From: Trachelipus rathkii
Taxonomy: Eukaryota; Arthropoda; Malacostraca; Isopoda; Trachelipodidae
Reading direction: 5' to 3'
NCBI GenBank assembly: GCA_015478945.1
Contig: JABUQX010022864.1
Span: 1 to 12,500 of the forward strand
DNA length: 12,500 nucleotides
Part shown: piece by piece, positions 1-8,313 of the stretch
How positions within the stretch are numbered: the first letter of the stretch is position 1
Layout of the letters: each line of letters opens with the position of its first letter
Program-made: the position numbers and the translations under genes
Notes under the pieces: generated by a model
What the model saw: the letters and a program-made list of their open reading frames with translations, nothing else
What the model was told of the DNA's origin: nothing
Databases searched by the model: none

Positions 1-59
1 AGAGAGAGATTTCCAGTGCAAAGAGCGGAGATTATATTATTTGTCTATACAACGTAGTA

Positions 60-672
60 ATATATCGAGTTTATATTATTCTAATATATATATTATTATA
101 TATATTATATTATTATTATATATATATTATATATATATTATATTATATTATATATTATAATATTTATAATATTATATATATATATTATATATATATATAT
201 ATACTTATATATATATTATAAGTTTTTATATATTATATATAATGTTATATGTATGGTATAATATATAATGTATAATGTATATTAAAATATATTATTTACA
301 TAAATAATATTATAATAATAATTATATATATATATATATCTTTATTATACTTAATTATTATTTTATTATATATAATTATAATATATATAATATAACTTAT
401 ATTATAATTATTAATATATATCTATATATATATAATATAATTATTATAATTATTATATAATATTATATTTATAATATCTTATGAAATTATATTATAACCG
501 ATATTTATAAATATTAATATTATAATTTATAATATTTATATATTATATAATTTATATATTATTTATATATATATATAATAATATATTAATATATATATAT
601 ATTCATATTATAATATATATATTAATATATGTACTTATATTAATTATAATTATATATTTTATATACATTTTA
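60..672. repeat. Long nearly pure A/T low-complexity tract
   Basis: About 600 bases consist almost only of A and T, mostly irregular mixtures of TA, TTA and TATTA units. The block 121-180 contains no G or C at all. The few G/C bases lie in short interruptions such as those around 204, 222 and 243-280. The tract is not a clean tandem array with a fixed period, so it is better called low-complexity than a microsatellite. Its many self-complementary runs could extrude hairpins. It ends sharply at 673, where unique sequence starts with GTCAAAGTAAT. It could be an expanded AT microsatellite, a scaffold/matrix attachment-like region or ordinary intergenic filler; the sequence does not decide. Confidence 0.9.
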
Positions 673-1015
673 GTCAAAGTAATCTAAGGATGGTGCTAAA
701 TTAAAAAGCCGTGATGTTATATTGGTGTGTTAGGTGGGTTAAGTACAAGTCCGATTGTATGAGTGTGTATGTGGTGTGCTAAATATAGTGATGTACATTG
801 AAGCCTTATATTTATATAACATATAAAAGTTCATGTAACTTCATTAATATTGGTTTTTCGACAGTTAACTACTTAGATTATATTGGTCTACAATGCTTTA
901 GCATATTCACCATGGCAATATGCAGTAATAAGGTTTAAGGGGAAGCTATGGAGTTTTAATTATATTATATTATTTTTAAAGTTATTTTGTAGTGAAAGTG
1001 GAATGATAAGCTCCT
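673..1015. other. Unique intergenic stretch, G/T-rich at its start
   Basis: No gene is seen here. From about 685 to 800 the + strand is rich in G and T and poor in C, with runs such as TGGTGTGTTAGGTGGG near 721-738. A single TTAGG occurs there, but there is no telomere-like array. After 840 the composition returns to general AT-rich sequence. All frames are broken by frequent stops. Confidence 0.6.
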
Positions 1016-1042
1016 ATATAATACTTATATAAAGTATTATAT
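1016..1042. repeat. Perfect 11-bp hairpin
   Basis: ATATAATACTT (1016-1026) is followed by the loop ATATA (1027-1031) and the exact reverse complement AAGTATTATAT (1032-1042). A perfect 11-bp stem is less trivial than the TA runs elsewhere because each arm contains a C or G. No U-tract or gene end is nearby to suggest a terminator, and chance in AT-rich DNA remains possible. Confidence 0.6.
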
Positions 1043-1073
1043 TGATAATATTATTTAGTAGTTGTAATTTACC

Positions 1074-1090
1074 GTCATATATAATATGAC
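1074..1090. repeat. Perfect 7-bp palindromic hairpin
   Basis: GTCATAT (1074-1080), the loop ATA and ATATGAC (1084-1090) form a 17-base near-palindrome. It lies about 30 bases after the preceding 11-bp hairpin. No function is evident. Confidence 0.55.
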
Positions 1091-1280
1091 TATATAGAAG
1101 TATAAATAAAAGTAATAAAATTATAATAAAAGCGCTGACGTTTGTACAATACTTAATTAACTTATTCCAATTAATATTTATATTTTAAATTATCATAGCT
1201 TTTGGAATTTTTGACTGAACTGTATTAATGAATTGATTGATGATGAAAATTATTTAAATTAACAAAAGGGATAAGGACTA

Positions 1281-1292
1281 TCTCTCTCTCTC
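1281..1292 (+). repeat. Short (TC)6 microsatellite
   Basis: Six TC units stand in otherwise mixed sequence. They lie about 100 bases upstream of the G-free pyrimidine-rich block that starts at 1390. Confidence 0.8.
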
Positions 1293-1389
1293 ATCAATAC
1301 GTTGGGATTATAAAAGAATCAACCCAATACTGTCAATATAAAGAAAATACATACATTAAAGATAGGGAAAATAGAAATATCGTACAACG

Positions 1390-1517
1390 TACTCTCTTCT
1401 CTCAATCATTCTTCTTCCTCTTCAATCATAATAATTCATTCAATTCAATAAATAACTATTATTCTCATATTCATAATCTCATCTCATCAATCTTCTAATA
1501 TTCATTATTTCATCTAC
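1390..1517 (+). repeat. 128-base run with no G, C-rich
   Basis: Reading base by base, there is no G on the + strand from 1390 to 1517, while C makes up about a quarter (32 by my count). The sequence is built from variants of TCAT, CTC and TTC. It may be a decayed TCAT/CTT-type simple repeat or a transcribed pyrimidine-rich leader. The block is preceded by CGTAC-AA-CGTAC (1381-1392). No TATA box at a sensible distance was identified, so I call it compositional only. Confidence 0.75.
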
Positions 1518-1735
1518 GTATCGCAACTAAATCAATTATAATATATATCATCACTTGAATAATTTTAATATATCATACTTTAGTGAATTATATTATTCTC
1601 AAGATAGATATTTTTTTATTCTAGATACTGATTTTCCATATTATGTATTAGAAGAATATAGGGATGACAGAATAGATTAAATATCTTTGTACGCTGCTAT
1701 TTGAAAAACAGAAAAGATGAAGAAATGAATAGTAT
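1518..1735. other. Plain AT-rich intergenic sequence
   Basis: Mixed AT-rich sequence with frequent stops in all frames. I see no gene, repeat or regulatory element I can support. Confidence 0.6.
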
Positions 1736-1945
1736 ATTATTAATGTATAATATAGTATAAATTTTATAATATATTATATATATAATTATATATATTTATA
1801 TAATCTATTTAATTATTTTTAATATATTATATATTAATTAATCTATATATATATATTATATATATATTTATATTATATTATTATAATATCTATTATCTTA
1901 ATATATATATATTTAAATATATATATATAAATATAATAAGCATTA
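1736..1945. repeat. A/T low-complexity tract
   Basis: Roughly 200 bases are almost exclusively A and T with TATATA runs. The apparent open frame on the minus strand that overlaps its end (1873-2067) is a by-product of this composition: its peptide is mostly I, Y, K and N, and its first codon is GTG. Confidence 0.85.
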
Positions 1946-2215
1946 AAGTTTAAAATATATATGTTATTACTTCTTTTATTTACCTTTACTAATGGATTAG
2001 TATAAGGTATAGTTATGACATAAAAGATAGAATGAATATAGATTAAATAGAATAAACTAAATTTCACATATTTCCTTTATCTTCAGAAAGATAGGAAGAT
2101 AGATCTGAGAGTAATAGATAAGATATTTTGATTAAGAATGTGGAAAATGAATGTATACTGATAATATAATACCCTTGATTTATTAAATCTTGTTCTTATA
2201 GTGTAAAATTTTATT
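1946..2215. other. Plain AT-rich intergenic sequence
   Basis: No gene or clear repeat is visible. A few GATAG/AGATAG words recur near 2090-2125, but they are too irregular to call a tandem repeat. Confidence 0.55.
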
Positions 2216-2247
2216 TGTGGCCGGCGGATTGGTATGGGTGCGGTGAA
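2216..2247. other. Small GC-rich islet
   Basis: About 30 bases around GTGGCCGGCGGATTGG and the following GGTGCGGTG are far richer in G+C than their flanks. They may be a remnant of inserted or formerly coding DNA. Nothing specific is recognised. Confidence 0.5.
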
Positions 2248-2277
2248 AACTAAAAGATTTAGAAAAATGAGATGCCA

Positions 2278-2289
2278 ATTAGTACTAAT
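2278..2289. repeat. 12-bp perfect palindrome
   Basis: ATTAGTACTAAT equals its own reverse complement. It resembles a possible dimeric protein binding site, but 12-bp palindromes also arise by chance in AT-rich DNA. It lies about 50 bases before an inverted repeat that shares the GTAC core (2340-2385). Confidence 0.5.
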
Positions 2290-2339
2290 AAACAGAAAAT
2301 GTTAAAAACACGAGTGTAAGAAGTAGAATTTATGGAAAG

Positions 2340-2385
2340 ATTGGTACAAACTTGGAAACCGATATTGCAACTCCCTAGTACCAAT
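2340..2385. repeat. 8-bp inverted repeat around a 30-base spacer
   Basis: ATTGGTAC (2340-2347) and its exact complement GTACCAAT (2378-2385) enclose 30 bases. There are no target-site duplications or transposon ends, so this is a structural observation only. Confidence 0.5.
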
Positions 2386-2764
2386 TTCTGGATAGGGTTC
2401 AACAAAAATTAATCAATCTGACAGCCCTTCTAGAATAAATAGTCTGAAAGACAAAAGGTCATCTGCTCTTATATAAGAACCAGTCTGACAGGAATGAAAT
2501 GCACAATGAAGTGCACAGAGTACCGTTCTATACTTCTTCTCCTTTCTGATATTTAAAATTCTTCTGCTTCTGTGTCCTTCAACACGCATAACGTAGACAC
2601 GATATGTCATTAAGTAGACTTCTTGTAATAGATAGCAAGTATGAGAGGAATGAATGTGTTAACTCTGTTGCTATATACCGACATACTTATTAACATCTTT
2701 CTGTGTGTTTTGAGTTATTAAGAGGAGAGCGAAAATTTCATGGGTGAAGATCATAGAAGGGATT
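2386..2764. other. Intergenic, less AT-rich; no gene recognised
   Basis: A 65-codon frame on the minus strand (2610 down to 2413) starts with a true ATG and has a mixed amino-acid composition, with several R, C and H residues. I recognise no domain, signal peptide or membrane segment in it. Its length is within what chance gives in a window this size. It could be a small or decayed exon, but nothing supports that. The rest of the stretch holds nothing I can name. Confidence 0.4.
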
Positions 2765-2836
2765 AAGATGTGGATCTGCTAACCAGATTGAATTTAATAA
2801 GGTCTGCGATAAGACCCTCATACCTCCACATTCTTC
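2765..2836. repeat. 72-base structure: outer stem with two nested hairpins
   Basis: An outer arm AAGATGTGGA (2765-2774) pairs with TCCACATTCTT (2826-2836) with a single bulged base. Inside are two hairpins: ATCTG-CTAAC-CAGAT just after the outer arm, and GGTCT (2801-2805), loop GCGATA, AGACC (2812-2816). The result is a three-way, tRNA-sized fold. It is not a tRNA: no A or B box and no T-arm sequence is present. It may be a folded RNA or coincidence. Confidence 0.4.
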
Positions 2837-2964
2837 AAGTGAAGACATCATCTCATGTCTATTTCCTTGTGTCCATTTAATTTCGATGCGCTATGTTTGA
2901 CTTGTGATTATATGATCTATAGAGGAGAGTTCCTAGATAGATACTGATATGAACTTTGTGAGGA

Positions 2965-2988
2965 ATTGAAAGAAGAACCGCTTTCAAT
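2965..2988. repeat. Perfect 8-bp hairpin
   Basis: ATTGAAAG (2965-2972), loop AAGAACCG (2973-2980) and CTTTCAAT (2981-2988). There is no T-tract after it and no gene end beside it. Confidence 0.55.
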
Positions 2989-3105
2989 AATATGTTCTTC
3001 GCAATTATAAATGGGAGTGTACGACATATACCCTGATCATAGTTGTAGAAGGGGAGTAGTGTTACTCTGCCATGAACGTACTGGAAGACGAATGATAAAT
3101 CAAGA

Positions 3106-3140
3106 AATGATAGAAATGACTTATTGAGCTAACTATCATT
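3106..3140. repeat. 8-bp inverted repeat
   Basis: AATGATAG (3106-3113) and CTATCATT (3133-3140) enclose 19 bases. The word AATGATA also occurs just upstream near 3091, so the left arm is repeated. Function unknown. Confidence 0.45.
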
Positions 3141-3320
3141 CTACCTTCACTTCAACCTATGAAACTAGGAAGCTTTTATTTCCCCTTTCTGGATCCTTAG
3201 TGGAAGAATGCATACGAGAAGGCGAGAAGAAGATAGAGCAAAATATGGAATGGATCCGATACTGGACTCGATTTGACGCCTGATAATAAAAAGAGAAGTA
3301 TAAACGAAGGAGGAACCATA

Positions 3321-3411
3321 GAGGAGAAATTACTTTAGCCAGAGAGGGAGAGAATCAATTTATTCTATTCATTTAACTCCTATAGGCTCTCTTTTACTTT
3401 TGTTTCTCCTC
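3321..3411. repeat. Imperfect long hairpin with purine/pyrimidine arms
   Basis: GAGGAGAAA (3321-3329) is the exact complement of TTTCTCCTC (3403-3411). Further in, AGAGAG near 3341-3346 pairs with CTCTCT near 3387-3392. An asymmetric internal loop of about 11 by 10 bases separates the two stems, so the arms reach about 26 bases each. One arm is purine-rich and the other pyrimidine-rich. The size is in the range of a microRNA precursor, but the large internal loop argues against that. It may equally reflect two nearby polypurine and polypyrimidine runs. Confidence 0.4.
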
Positions 3412-3559
3412 CCGTCAAGGCAGACTTTTCTCGGAATGTGTGTCTTTGCACCATACCTCCATACTGTTCATTTCTTTGATTGAAATTCCACTTGGAATCT
3501 AATTCTCTTGCTGGTTTTCTCTCGATCTCATACGTATATTACTCTTCTTTTCGTGTACG

Positions 3560-4440
3560 CTCAAGATTTACTATCAAGTGAATTGCATTTTTACTCTCTC
3601 TCGCTAATATTTAATTATTTAGTTGTTTCTTATCATTATTATTATTATTGACATTTATTAATGAGTGTATCTATGCGTTGAGTTAGTGTGACTTCGTGAT
3701 CATAATTTCATCATTAGGACTTTATTAAGAGTCTATGGTTATTAGTGCTTCATTCTCCAACTTCCTCTGCTTATTCTATTAATTAGCTTGTAATTTTGAT
3801 CTTCCTACTTGATTAGTTATTATATAATTATTAGAACAGTTTGCAACTATTGTTTTTAACATATTTTTTATTATTTTATTTTCTTATAATTTACTTCTTG
3901 GATCTTTATTCAATATTCTATTTTTGTTATTGATATATCGATGCAATTTTTGTTGTTATTTATTATATTTCTCTATTTTATTTCTGCAGGAATTTATTAT
4001 CTGACTCTTAATTGCTATATATGATGTCTCCTATGCAGCTGAAGCTTCACTCGCTAATAAACTTGTTTTGTGAGTAGGAATACATTGTGTCCATTGATAT
4101 AGTATAGTGTGTCATTTATTTTATATCTTAATATCCATTCGTGTTAGATAGTCATGGTTTTTCTACAATAAATTTTGTGTTGACAATTATGTATACCTCT
4201 CTAAGGTTTGTTTTATCGCATGTGCGTGCTTATATATTATTCAATCTGTATTTAAAGATTTTCTTATCATACCTTTTTGAATTTCCTCTCATGTTAATAA
4301 ATTTTATCATACCTTTCTTTAAAGTTCGAGTCTGAGTTTCAGTTGAAGCCATTGATGATGTGTTAGGTAAGGGCTGTAGTTGTTTTTATTTTTTATATTT
4401 ATTTTTTTATAATCAATTTCACTAATAACTGATTATGTAT
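3560..4440 (+). other. T-over-A skewed segment, intron-like
   Basis: The + strand has many more T than A: 37 T to 14 A in 3841-3900 and 34 T to 14 A in 3901-3960. The bias persists to about 4440 (for example 4381-4410) and is absent in most of the window. T-rich sense strands are common in introns and some untranslated regions, so this may be part of a transcript read left to right. All frames are closed by frequent stops, apart from short pieces. A small (ATT)5 run lies at 3635-3649. No exon with recognisable coding content was found. Confidence 0.5.
3966..4077 (+). promoter_or_regulatory. Splice-site-like signals with a short ORF
   Basis: A pyrimidine-rich run ends in TTTCTGCAG with AG at 3988-3989, a good match to a eukaryotic 3' splice site. 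A second CAG follows at 4036-4038. GTGAGT at 4070-4075 matches a 5' splice site. The interval 3990-4069 is closed in all three frames, so as a whole it could only be non-coding exon. The smaller interval 4039-4069 is open in one frame. A free-standing 18-codon frame starting with ATG runs 4021-4077. These are motif matches only; such matches are frequent in T-rich DNA. Confidence 0.25.
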
Positions 4441-5109
4441 GAGTATTTAGATCAAAAACATGTAAATGACGCTCGATAATAATCCATATTTAAGAGAGGG
4501 AATTTTTATAAAAACTCTTGGGTATCCTATTGGTTAAAAAATATAAAAGTAGAATTGACTAGTTAGATGGCAGTGTTAATAAAAACGGTTCCATTGTATT
4601 AAAGGTCGCATTCTCTGGTATAGCTTACTCTTCAGTCAACATATTGTTCTTCAGTTGATTAGACTGTTAATCGTATATTCTAAGATAAACCTTGATATAT
4701 CTTTGTGATAGTAAACAAATTGTTCTCTCCGTTATGGACATTACAATTGACTAATCTCCAGGCACATATTATATATTTTTCCTTCTTAATACGCTTCTTA
4801 TCCTTGACCGTGTTATAATAAGAATTCTAGACGGCTCTCCCTTTGTATGTTTTCTAATTATGTTCTTGTTTAAAGAATCGTGTGAACCTCGATATTACTA
4901 AAGTAGTAGCTATATACTCTTATCTATCCAAGCAAACAAAAACTCACCTCAAGGTTTTCATTGGGAGTTTATATACTTGATACTATATATAGTAACTTGC
5001 TACTATTAATTTTTTGAGCTCTGCGATCTCTCTTCATATCTCCAGTTGTCAATAAGATAAACTTAGCTAACAAAATACTATTCAGTTAATTAAACCTTAT
5101 TCATTCTAA
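4441..5109. other. Plain intergenic or intronic AT-rich sequence
   Basis: No gene, clear repeat or RNA is visible. There are scattered short similarities around TTCAGTTGATTAG-like words (4650, 4745, 5084), none long enough to support a repeat. All six frames are broken. Confidence 0.55.
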
Positions 5110-5396
5110 AACATTCTCTTAAACTTGACATGCTAATACATGCCTCTCTCTCTTCTCTATCTAATATTCATCTTATTTTTCACTTCTTATCATTCTTTAT
5201 TCTCCTCGTATCTCTCTATATTCTACTTCCCCATCTATACAAGTTCTATCCATTCTTCTACCCCAATGTACTAGCGGCGTACAACAATCCTTATACTTCT
5301 CTGTAAAAAACATTAATGTTGCAATGGCCTCTCTTTCCACTAAAGGTTCATTTCTTCGCATTCGGTCTCTTCTAACTCTCAAAAATGTTTAAATTA
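5110..5396 (-). other. C-rich, G-poor segment with a short minus-strand open frame
   Basis: In 5161-5220 the + strand has 15 C and 1 G, and the bias continues to about 5390. The minus strand is therefore purine-rich, as sense strands of genes often are. On that strand an open frame runs from about 5388 to 5197. Its first ATG is at 5361, giving 54 codons that end in TAA. The peptide is rich in R and E with a central hydrophobic and aromatic part and a C-C pair. I recognise no family. It may be a decayed exon or simply an effect of the composition, and I do not call it a gene. Confidence 0.25.
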
Positions 5397-5460
5397 TACC
5401 CTATATTACATAATTACACTAATATTTAATAAATCGACTATTTAAATATTGAGTTGCTAA

Positions 5461-5697
5461 ATTAAAATTATTTTCCGCAACATCTTGCTAATGACTTTTT
5501 CAATGCCAGTTGGAAGTGTCCAATGGGATCTGGCTGACGTATTGATCAGGTTGCTTGACCGAATATTTTATCGTATAAATCTCAAAAATTAGATTCGGAA
5601 CCTCCATGAAATTTTTCAAATTTCTTCCTCCTCGATTAGTGCAAGGGCCAATATCTCGCTTAAGAAATTTATTCTAATGACGCTTTTTCCGATTTTC
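5461..5697 (+). other. Frame open for 79 codons except one internal TAG
   Basis: Starting right after a TAA at 5458-5460, this frame has no stop except TAG at 5590-5592, until TAG at 5698-5700. The first ATG is at 5491. The segment is less AT-rich than its surroundings. The final TAG coincides with a pyrimidine-rich, AG-ending sequence that looks like a 3' splice site. It could be a decayed coding fragment, but no protein family is recognised, and two 35-43 codon open stretches in a row are not remarkable. Confidence 0.2.
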
Positions 5698-6064
5698 TAG
5701 TGATGCCCACGGCGCGAACAATGCAACTATTGCATATTTTAACGTGTATTCCCAAATAGAGATAGCTATAGAAATTAATTAATATTAAAAATTTGCATTC
5801 ATGCACTTTATCGGGAATAACGAATTAAGGTGTTTAAAGTAGGAGGTAGTGTGTATTCTAAATCCTATTTTCGGGGGTTCCAACACTCGTACCCCCGTTC
5901 ACGTCGGTCTCCAGTGGGACGCGCACATTTTCGTTCAGGAAAGCTCGCACATCTATTAGTATTTCGCCGTTCTAATAGGAACCTGAATTCTAATGGCAAC
6001 CACTTTGGTCAAATCATGTAATTGTAGAGGACTGTAGTAGCTTGTCTACATCTATTGATGTATG
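5698..6064. other. GC-elevated patch of unknown nature with a 6-bp GC hairpin
   Basis: This stretch is visibly richer in G+C than most of the window. It contains CGGGGG (5872-5877) and CCCCCG (5892-5897) separated by 14 bases, and ATGCAA-CTA-TTGCAT near 5721-5735. A 63-codon frame (5830-6021) begins at GTG directly after an in-frame TAA and has no ATG until its last codon. I therefore do not call it a gene. The patch may be a remnant of an inserted element or an old exon. Confidence 0.4.
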
Positions 6065-6118
6065 AATAAAATTTGTATTAAAACATGTATACTTGTTTTT
6101 CTTCCCTTGGTGTGTGTA
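6065..6118 (+). terminator. Possible polyadenylation signal with downstream GU-rich element
   Basis: AATAAA lies at 6065-6070. A TTGGTGTGTGTATA stretch, GU-rich in RNA terms, starts about 40 bases later at 6108. This arrangement matches a eukaryotic cleavage and polyadenylation site for a + strand transcript ending near 6080-6100, which would fit the GC-elevated patch just upstream being transcribed. AATAAA is very frequent by chance in DNA this AT-rich. Confidence 0.25.
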
Positions 6119-6147
6119 TATACATTTCTCCGGAGGATTCTGTATAT

Positions 6148-6158
6148 CCCCCCCCCCC
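6148..6158 (+). repeat. C11 homopolymer
   Basis: Eleven consecutive C residues are followed by A and CCC. This is unusual because C is a minor base in this window. It is a likely polymorphic or error-prone site in sequencing. Confidence 0.9.
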
Positions 6159-6357
6159 ACCCATTTCTTCATTTACCGCTCCAGATCAGGTATATTATTA
6201 ATTGAGTATTTCTTATTTTTAATAGAAAGTTTATTGCAATTTATTTTCTTGTTTATTTTCGAACCTATAATTTTATAGATTTTCATAAAGAAAGAAATCA
6301 AAAAACTTTCATATTATACGGTATATTATTTTTTATTATAATTTATTTTTAGCTTAT

Positions 6358-6360
<3 letters not shown>

Positions 6361-6394
<34 letters not shown>
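6361..6394 (+). repeat. (TTA)11 microsatellite
   Basis: Uninterrupted TTA units run over 34 bases and end at a C in 6395. It is probably length-variable between individuals. Confidence 0.95.
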
Positions 6395-6427
6395 CATTAT
6401 GGTTCCTTATCGAGTATGTAGAGACAT

Positions 6428-6445
6428 TACCACCCAGTAGTGGTA
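6428..6445. repeat. 6-bp hairpin
   Basis: TACCAC (6428-6433), loop CCAGTA and GTGGTA (6440-6445). Minor structural element with no T-tract. Confidence 0.4.
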
Positions 6446-6702
6446 TAATTTCTATAAAATAGCCACAGCATTTGGTTTTACATATAATTTCCGTCACTTT
6501 TAATTTTCACATTTTTCTGACTTTCAATATATCAATAGTCTCTTGCAAATTCCTCGAATTGTACAGTAAAATCTATTTTACAGAGGATTTTGAATAGCTT
6601 CTTTGAAATATCTGTAGTCTATTTCTTTTAACTTATGATACCATATATTCCTCACAAAAACACAACATTGAAAATAATCAAGAATAAACTAAGAAGTTAT
6701 AT
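6446..6702. other. Plain AT-rich intergenic sequence
   Basis: No gene, RNA or repeat can be supported between the small hairpin and the inverted repeat at 6703. Confidence 0.5.
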
Positions 6703-6733
6703 ATTATTTTGACTATTTTTAGGTCAAAGTAAT
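6703..6733. repeat. 11-bp inverted repeat ending in GTCAAAGTAAT
   Basis: ATTATTTTGAC (6703-6713) pairs with GTCAAAGTAAT (6723-6733) with one mismatch around a 9-base loop. The right arm, GTCAAAGTAAT, occurs identically at 673-683 at the edge of the first A/T tract. The arm may be a terminus of a small dispersed element. Confidence 0.45.
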
Positions 6734-6795
6734 CCCTAGCTCGTTGTCTAGTAGCAACCTAGTTTATAGGAGTGCAGATAACAGACAGTGATCAT

Positions 6796-6937
6796 ATATT
6801 ATTATATCTTCTATATATATAATATATATTAAGATATATATAATATATATATATATTATTTTATCTATCTTATATATTAAATATATATATTTTTATATTA
6901 TATATATATATATTAATATAATATATATATATATATT
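6796..6937. repeat. A/T low-complexity tract
   Basis: About 140 bases of TA-rich sequence with almost no G or C. It is bounded on the right by one copy of the CGAAC...GTAAAGAGT repeat. Confidence 0.85.
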
Positions 6938-6993
6938 CGAACTGCAGAGATGTAAAGAGTTTACAGAATAAGAGAAATAAAATCATACCATAT
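6938..6993 (+). repeat. Dispersed repeat, copy A
   Basis: The segment contains, in order, CGAAC, TGCAGA, GATGTAAAGAGT, CAGAATAAGAGAAA and TAAAATC. The same words occur in the same order at 7320-7380. Compared with that copy it lacks two single bases near its start and has a 3-base insertion (TTA) after AAAGAGT. The similarity stops before 7000, although CGAACT and GTAAAG recur in a compressed form near 7000-7013. Confidence 0.75.
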
Positions 6994-7319
6994 CGTGGAC
7001 GAACTCGTAAAGTAAGCTTTATCTTCATTACTGAATTTGATAAATAACTTACCTGCCAATAACTTTTGTATGTTGCTTCTCAGCTTCCTTTAATTCCTCC
7101 TTCTATTATAAAAGAAAAAATTTTCCCATACAACGCATACTTAAATAATAACTCTATCACATTCCTTCGATCTAGTCTTTATTTTAATCTCATTAATAAA
7201 TTTCTTTCCTATATCCTTAAATTTATTTTATGTGTAAGATGATAAATAAGTGTTTTAATATATTACTTTACTCAAATCATTGCGTACACTTATTTTATTT
7301 TATAAGGTGTTTAATGTTA
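6994..7319. other. AT-rich spacer between two repeat copies
   Basis: No gene is seen. This spacer of about 325 bases separates two direct copies of a short repeat. It may be the interior of one element or unrelated DNA. Confidence 0.5.
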
Positions 7320-7380
7320 CGAACATGCAGACGATGTAAAGAGTCAGAATAAGAGAAAGCTAAAATCTTATCACTTATAC
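7320..7380 (+). repeat. Dispersed repeat, copy B
   Basis: This copy carries CGAAC, ATGCAGAC, GATGTAAAGAGT, CAGAATAAGAGAAA, GC and TAAAATC in direct orientation to copy A (6938-6993). The central match is strong enough that common descent is more likely than chance. No TG...CA ends or target duplications were found around either copy. Confidence 0.75.
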
Positions 7381-8313
7381 TATATTTTTTAAAATTAACA
7401 TTTACATTGCGTAATTTAACATCCCATATTGGGTAATTGTTGAGCGACATCAAATTGCACTTTTTGTACAATTTTTGAATCTTAAAATCTCAAAACTTAC
7501 AATTTTATTCGACCAAAAAGAAGAATTTGATTTCTAACAGTTATGGGACTGTGTCTTACTCATAATTATTGTATTTAGAGCTCTTTTAGGAGTCATTATA
7601 CAACATTTTTCTCTTAAAACTTAAATATTTCGGCAACAGTTGTACGGGATTTTCATGTCTTTGGGGATTCTCTTGTCTTATTCCCTTGAATAATATGAAT
7701 TCCATCTGTCTAGAAAGAAGTCTAGATTTAAACGTGATTTTTAAGCGTCTTTTTTATGACCGGAGCGTTTATCTTTACGTATTTTCTCATGATGAAGGAA
7801 ACAATAATCGTATAAAGAGCCTTTAAGTCTTCAAATTGTATCAAGAAACGTAATATGAATCTCGTAATTTTCCTCTCCAGGCTTTAAAAGGATTCCTTAT
7901 CTGTATAACGTTATGAATGAGAAGAGATAGTCTGAAAAATCATGGAAAGAGGCAGTCATAAATGTGTATGAAAGTTAAAAGAATAGAAATATAGAGATAG
8001 AGTGTTATATGAATATTATTTCAGAATAACAGTTAGATAGTATATGTAAGGATACCATTAAGATCGACACATAATATAGAGTCAATAGAGCATTACTTAC
8101 TCGCACTTATTACTCATCAATGTATATACCTCAGTTTACAATGTAATGGGTATTCATAATTATGTAAAGCGCTTTTATGTTATAAGCTGCGCTGAACTTT
8201 CTTAGTAGATAGAATTAATTATACGACTATATTGGATCATATTTTTAGTTAGTGCTTCTGAAGCAATATTAGACTAGATATGTCTGAACTCAATATTAAA
8301 TCCTCCTTGTATA
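7381..8313. other. Intergenic, mixed composition; no gene recognised
   Basis: Frames on both strands are short. The longest notable one is a minus-strand stretch of about 50 codons with few stops near 7890-7735, whose first ATG leaves only about 20 codons. A hairpin made of two TCTAGA palindromes lies at 7709-7714 and 7721-7726 with a 6-base spacer. From about 7959 to 8020 the + strand has almost no C. I see nothing else I can name. Confidence 0.5.

Noticed and set aside
727..742. Telomere-like TTAGG
   Set aside because: There is only a single TTAGG in G/T-rich sequence, with no tandem array.
1873..2067. 64-codon minus-strand frame
   Set aside because: It starts at GTG, runs over an A/T tract and encodes mostly I, Y, N and K.
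3321..3411. microRNA precursor
   Set aside because: The internal loop of about 11 by 10 bases leaves no continuous duplex of about 22 bases.
4141..4335. 64-codon + strand hydrophobic frame
   Set aside because: It starts at GTG and lies in T-rich DNA, where hydrophobic codons are expected; no family recognised.
6093..6278. 61-codon + strand frame
   Set aside because: It starts at TTG, runs through the C11 run (giving prolines) and T-rich DNA; no support as a gene.
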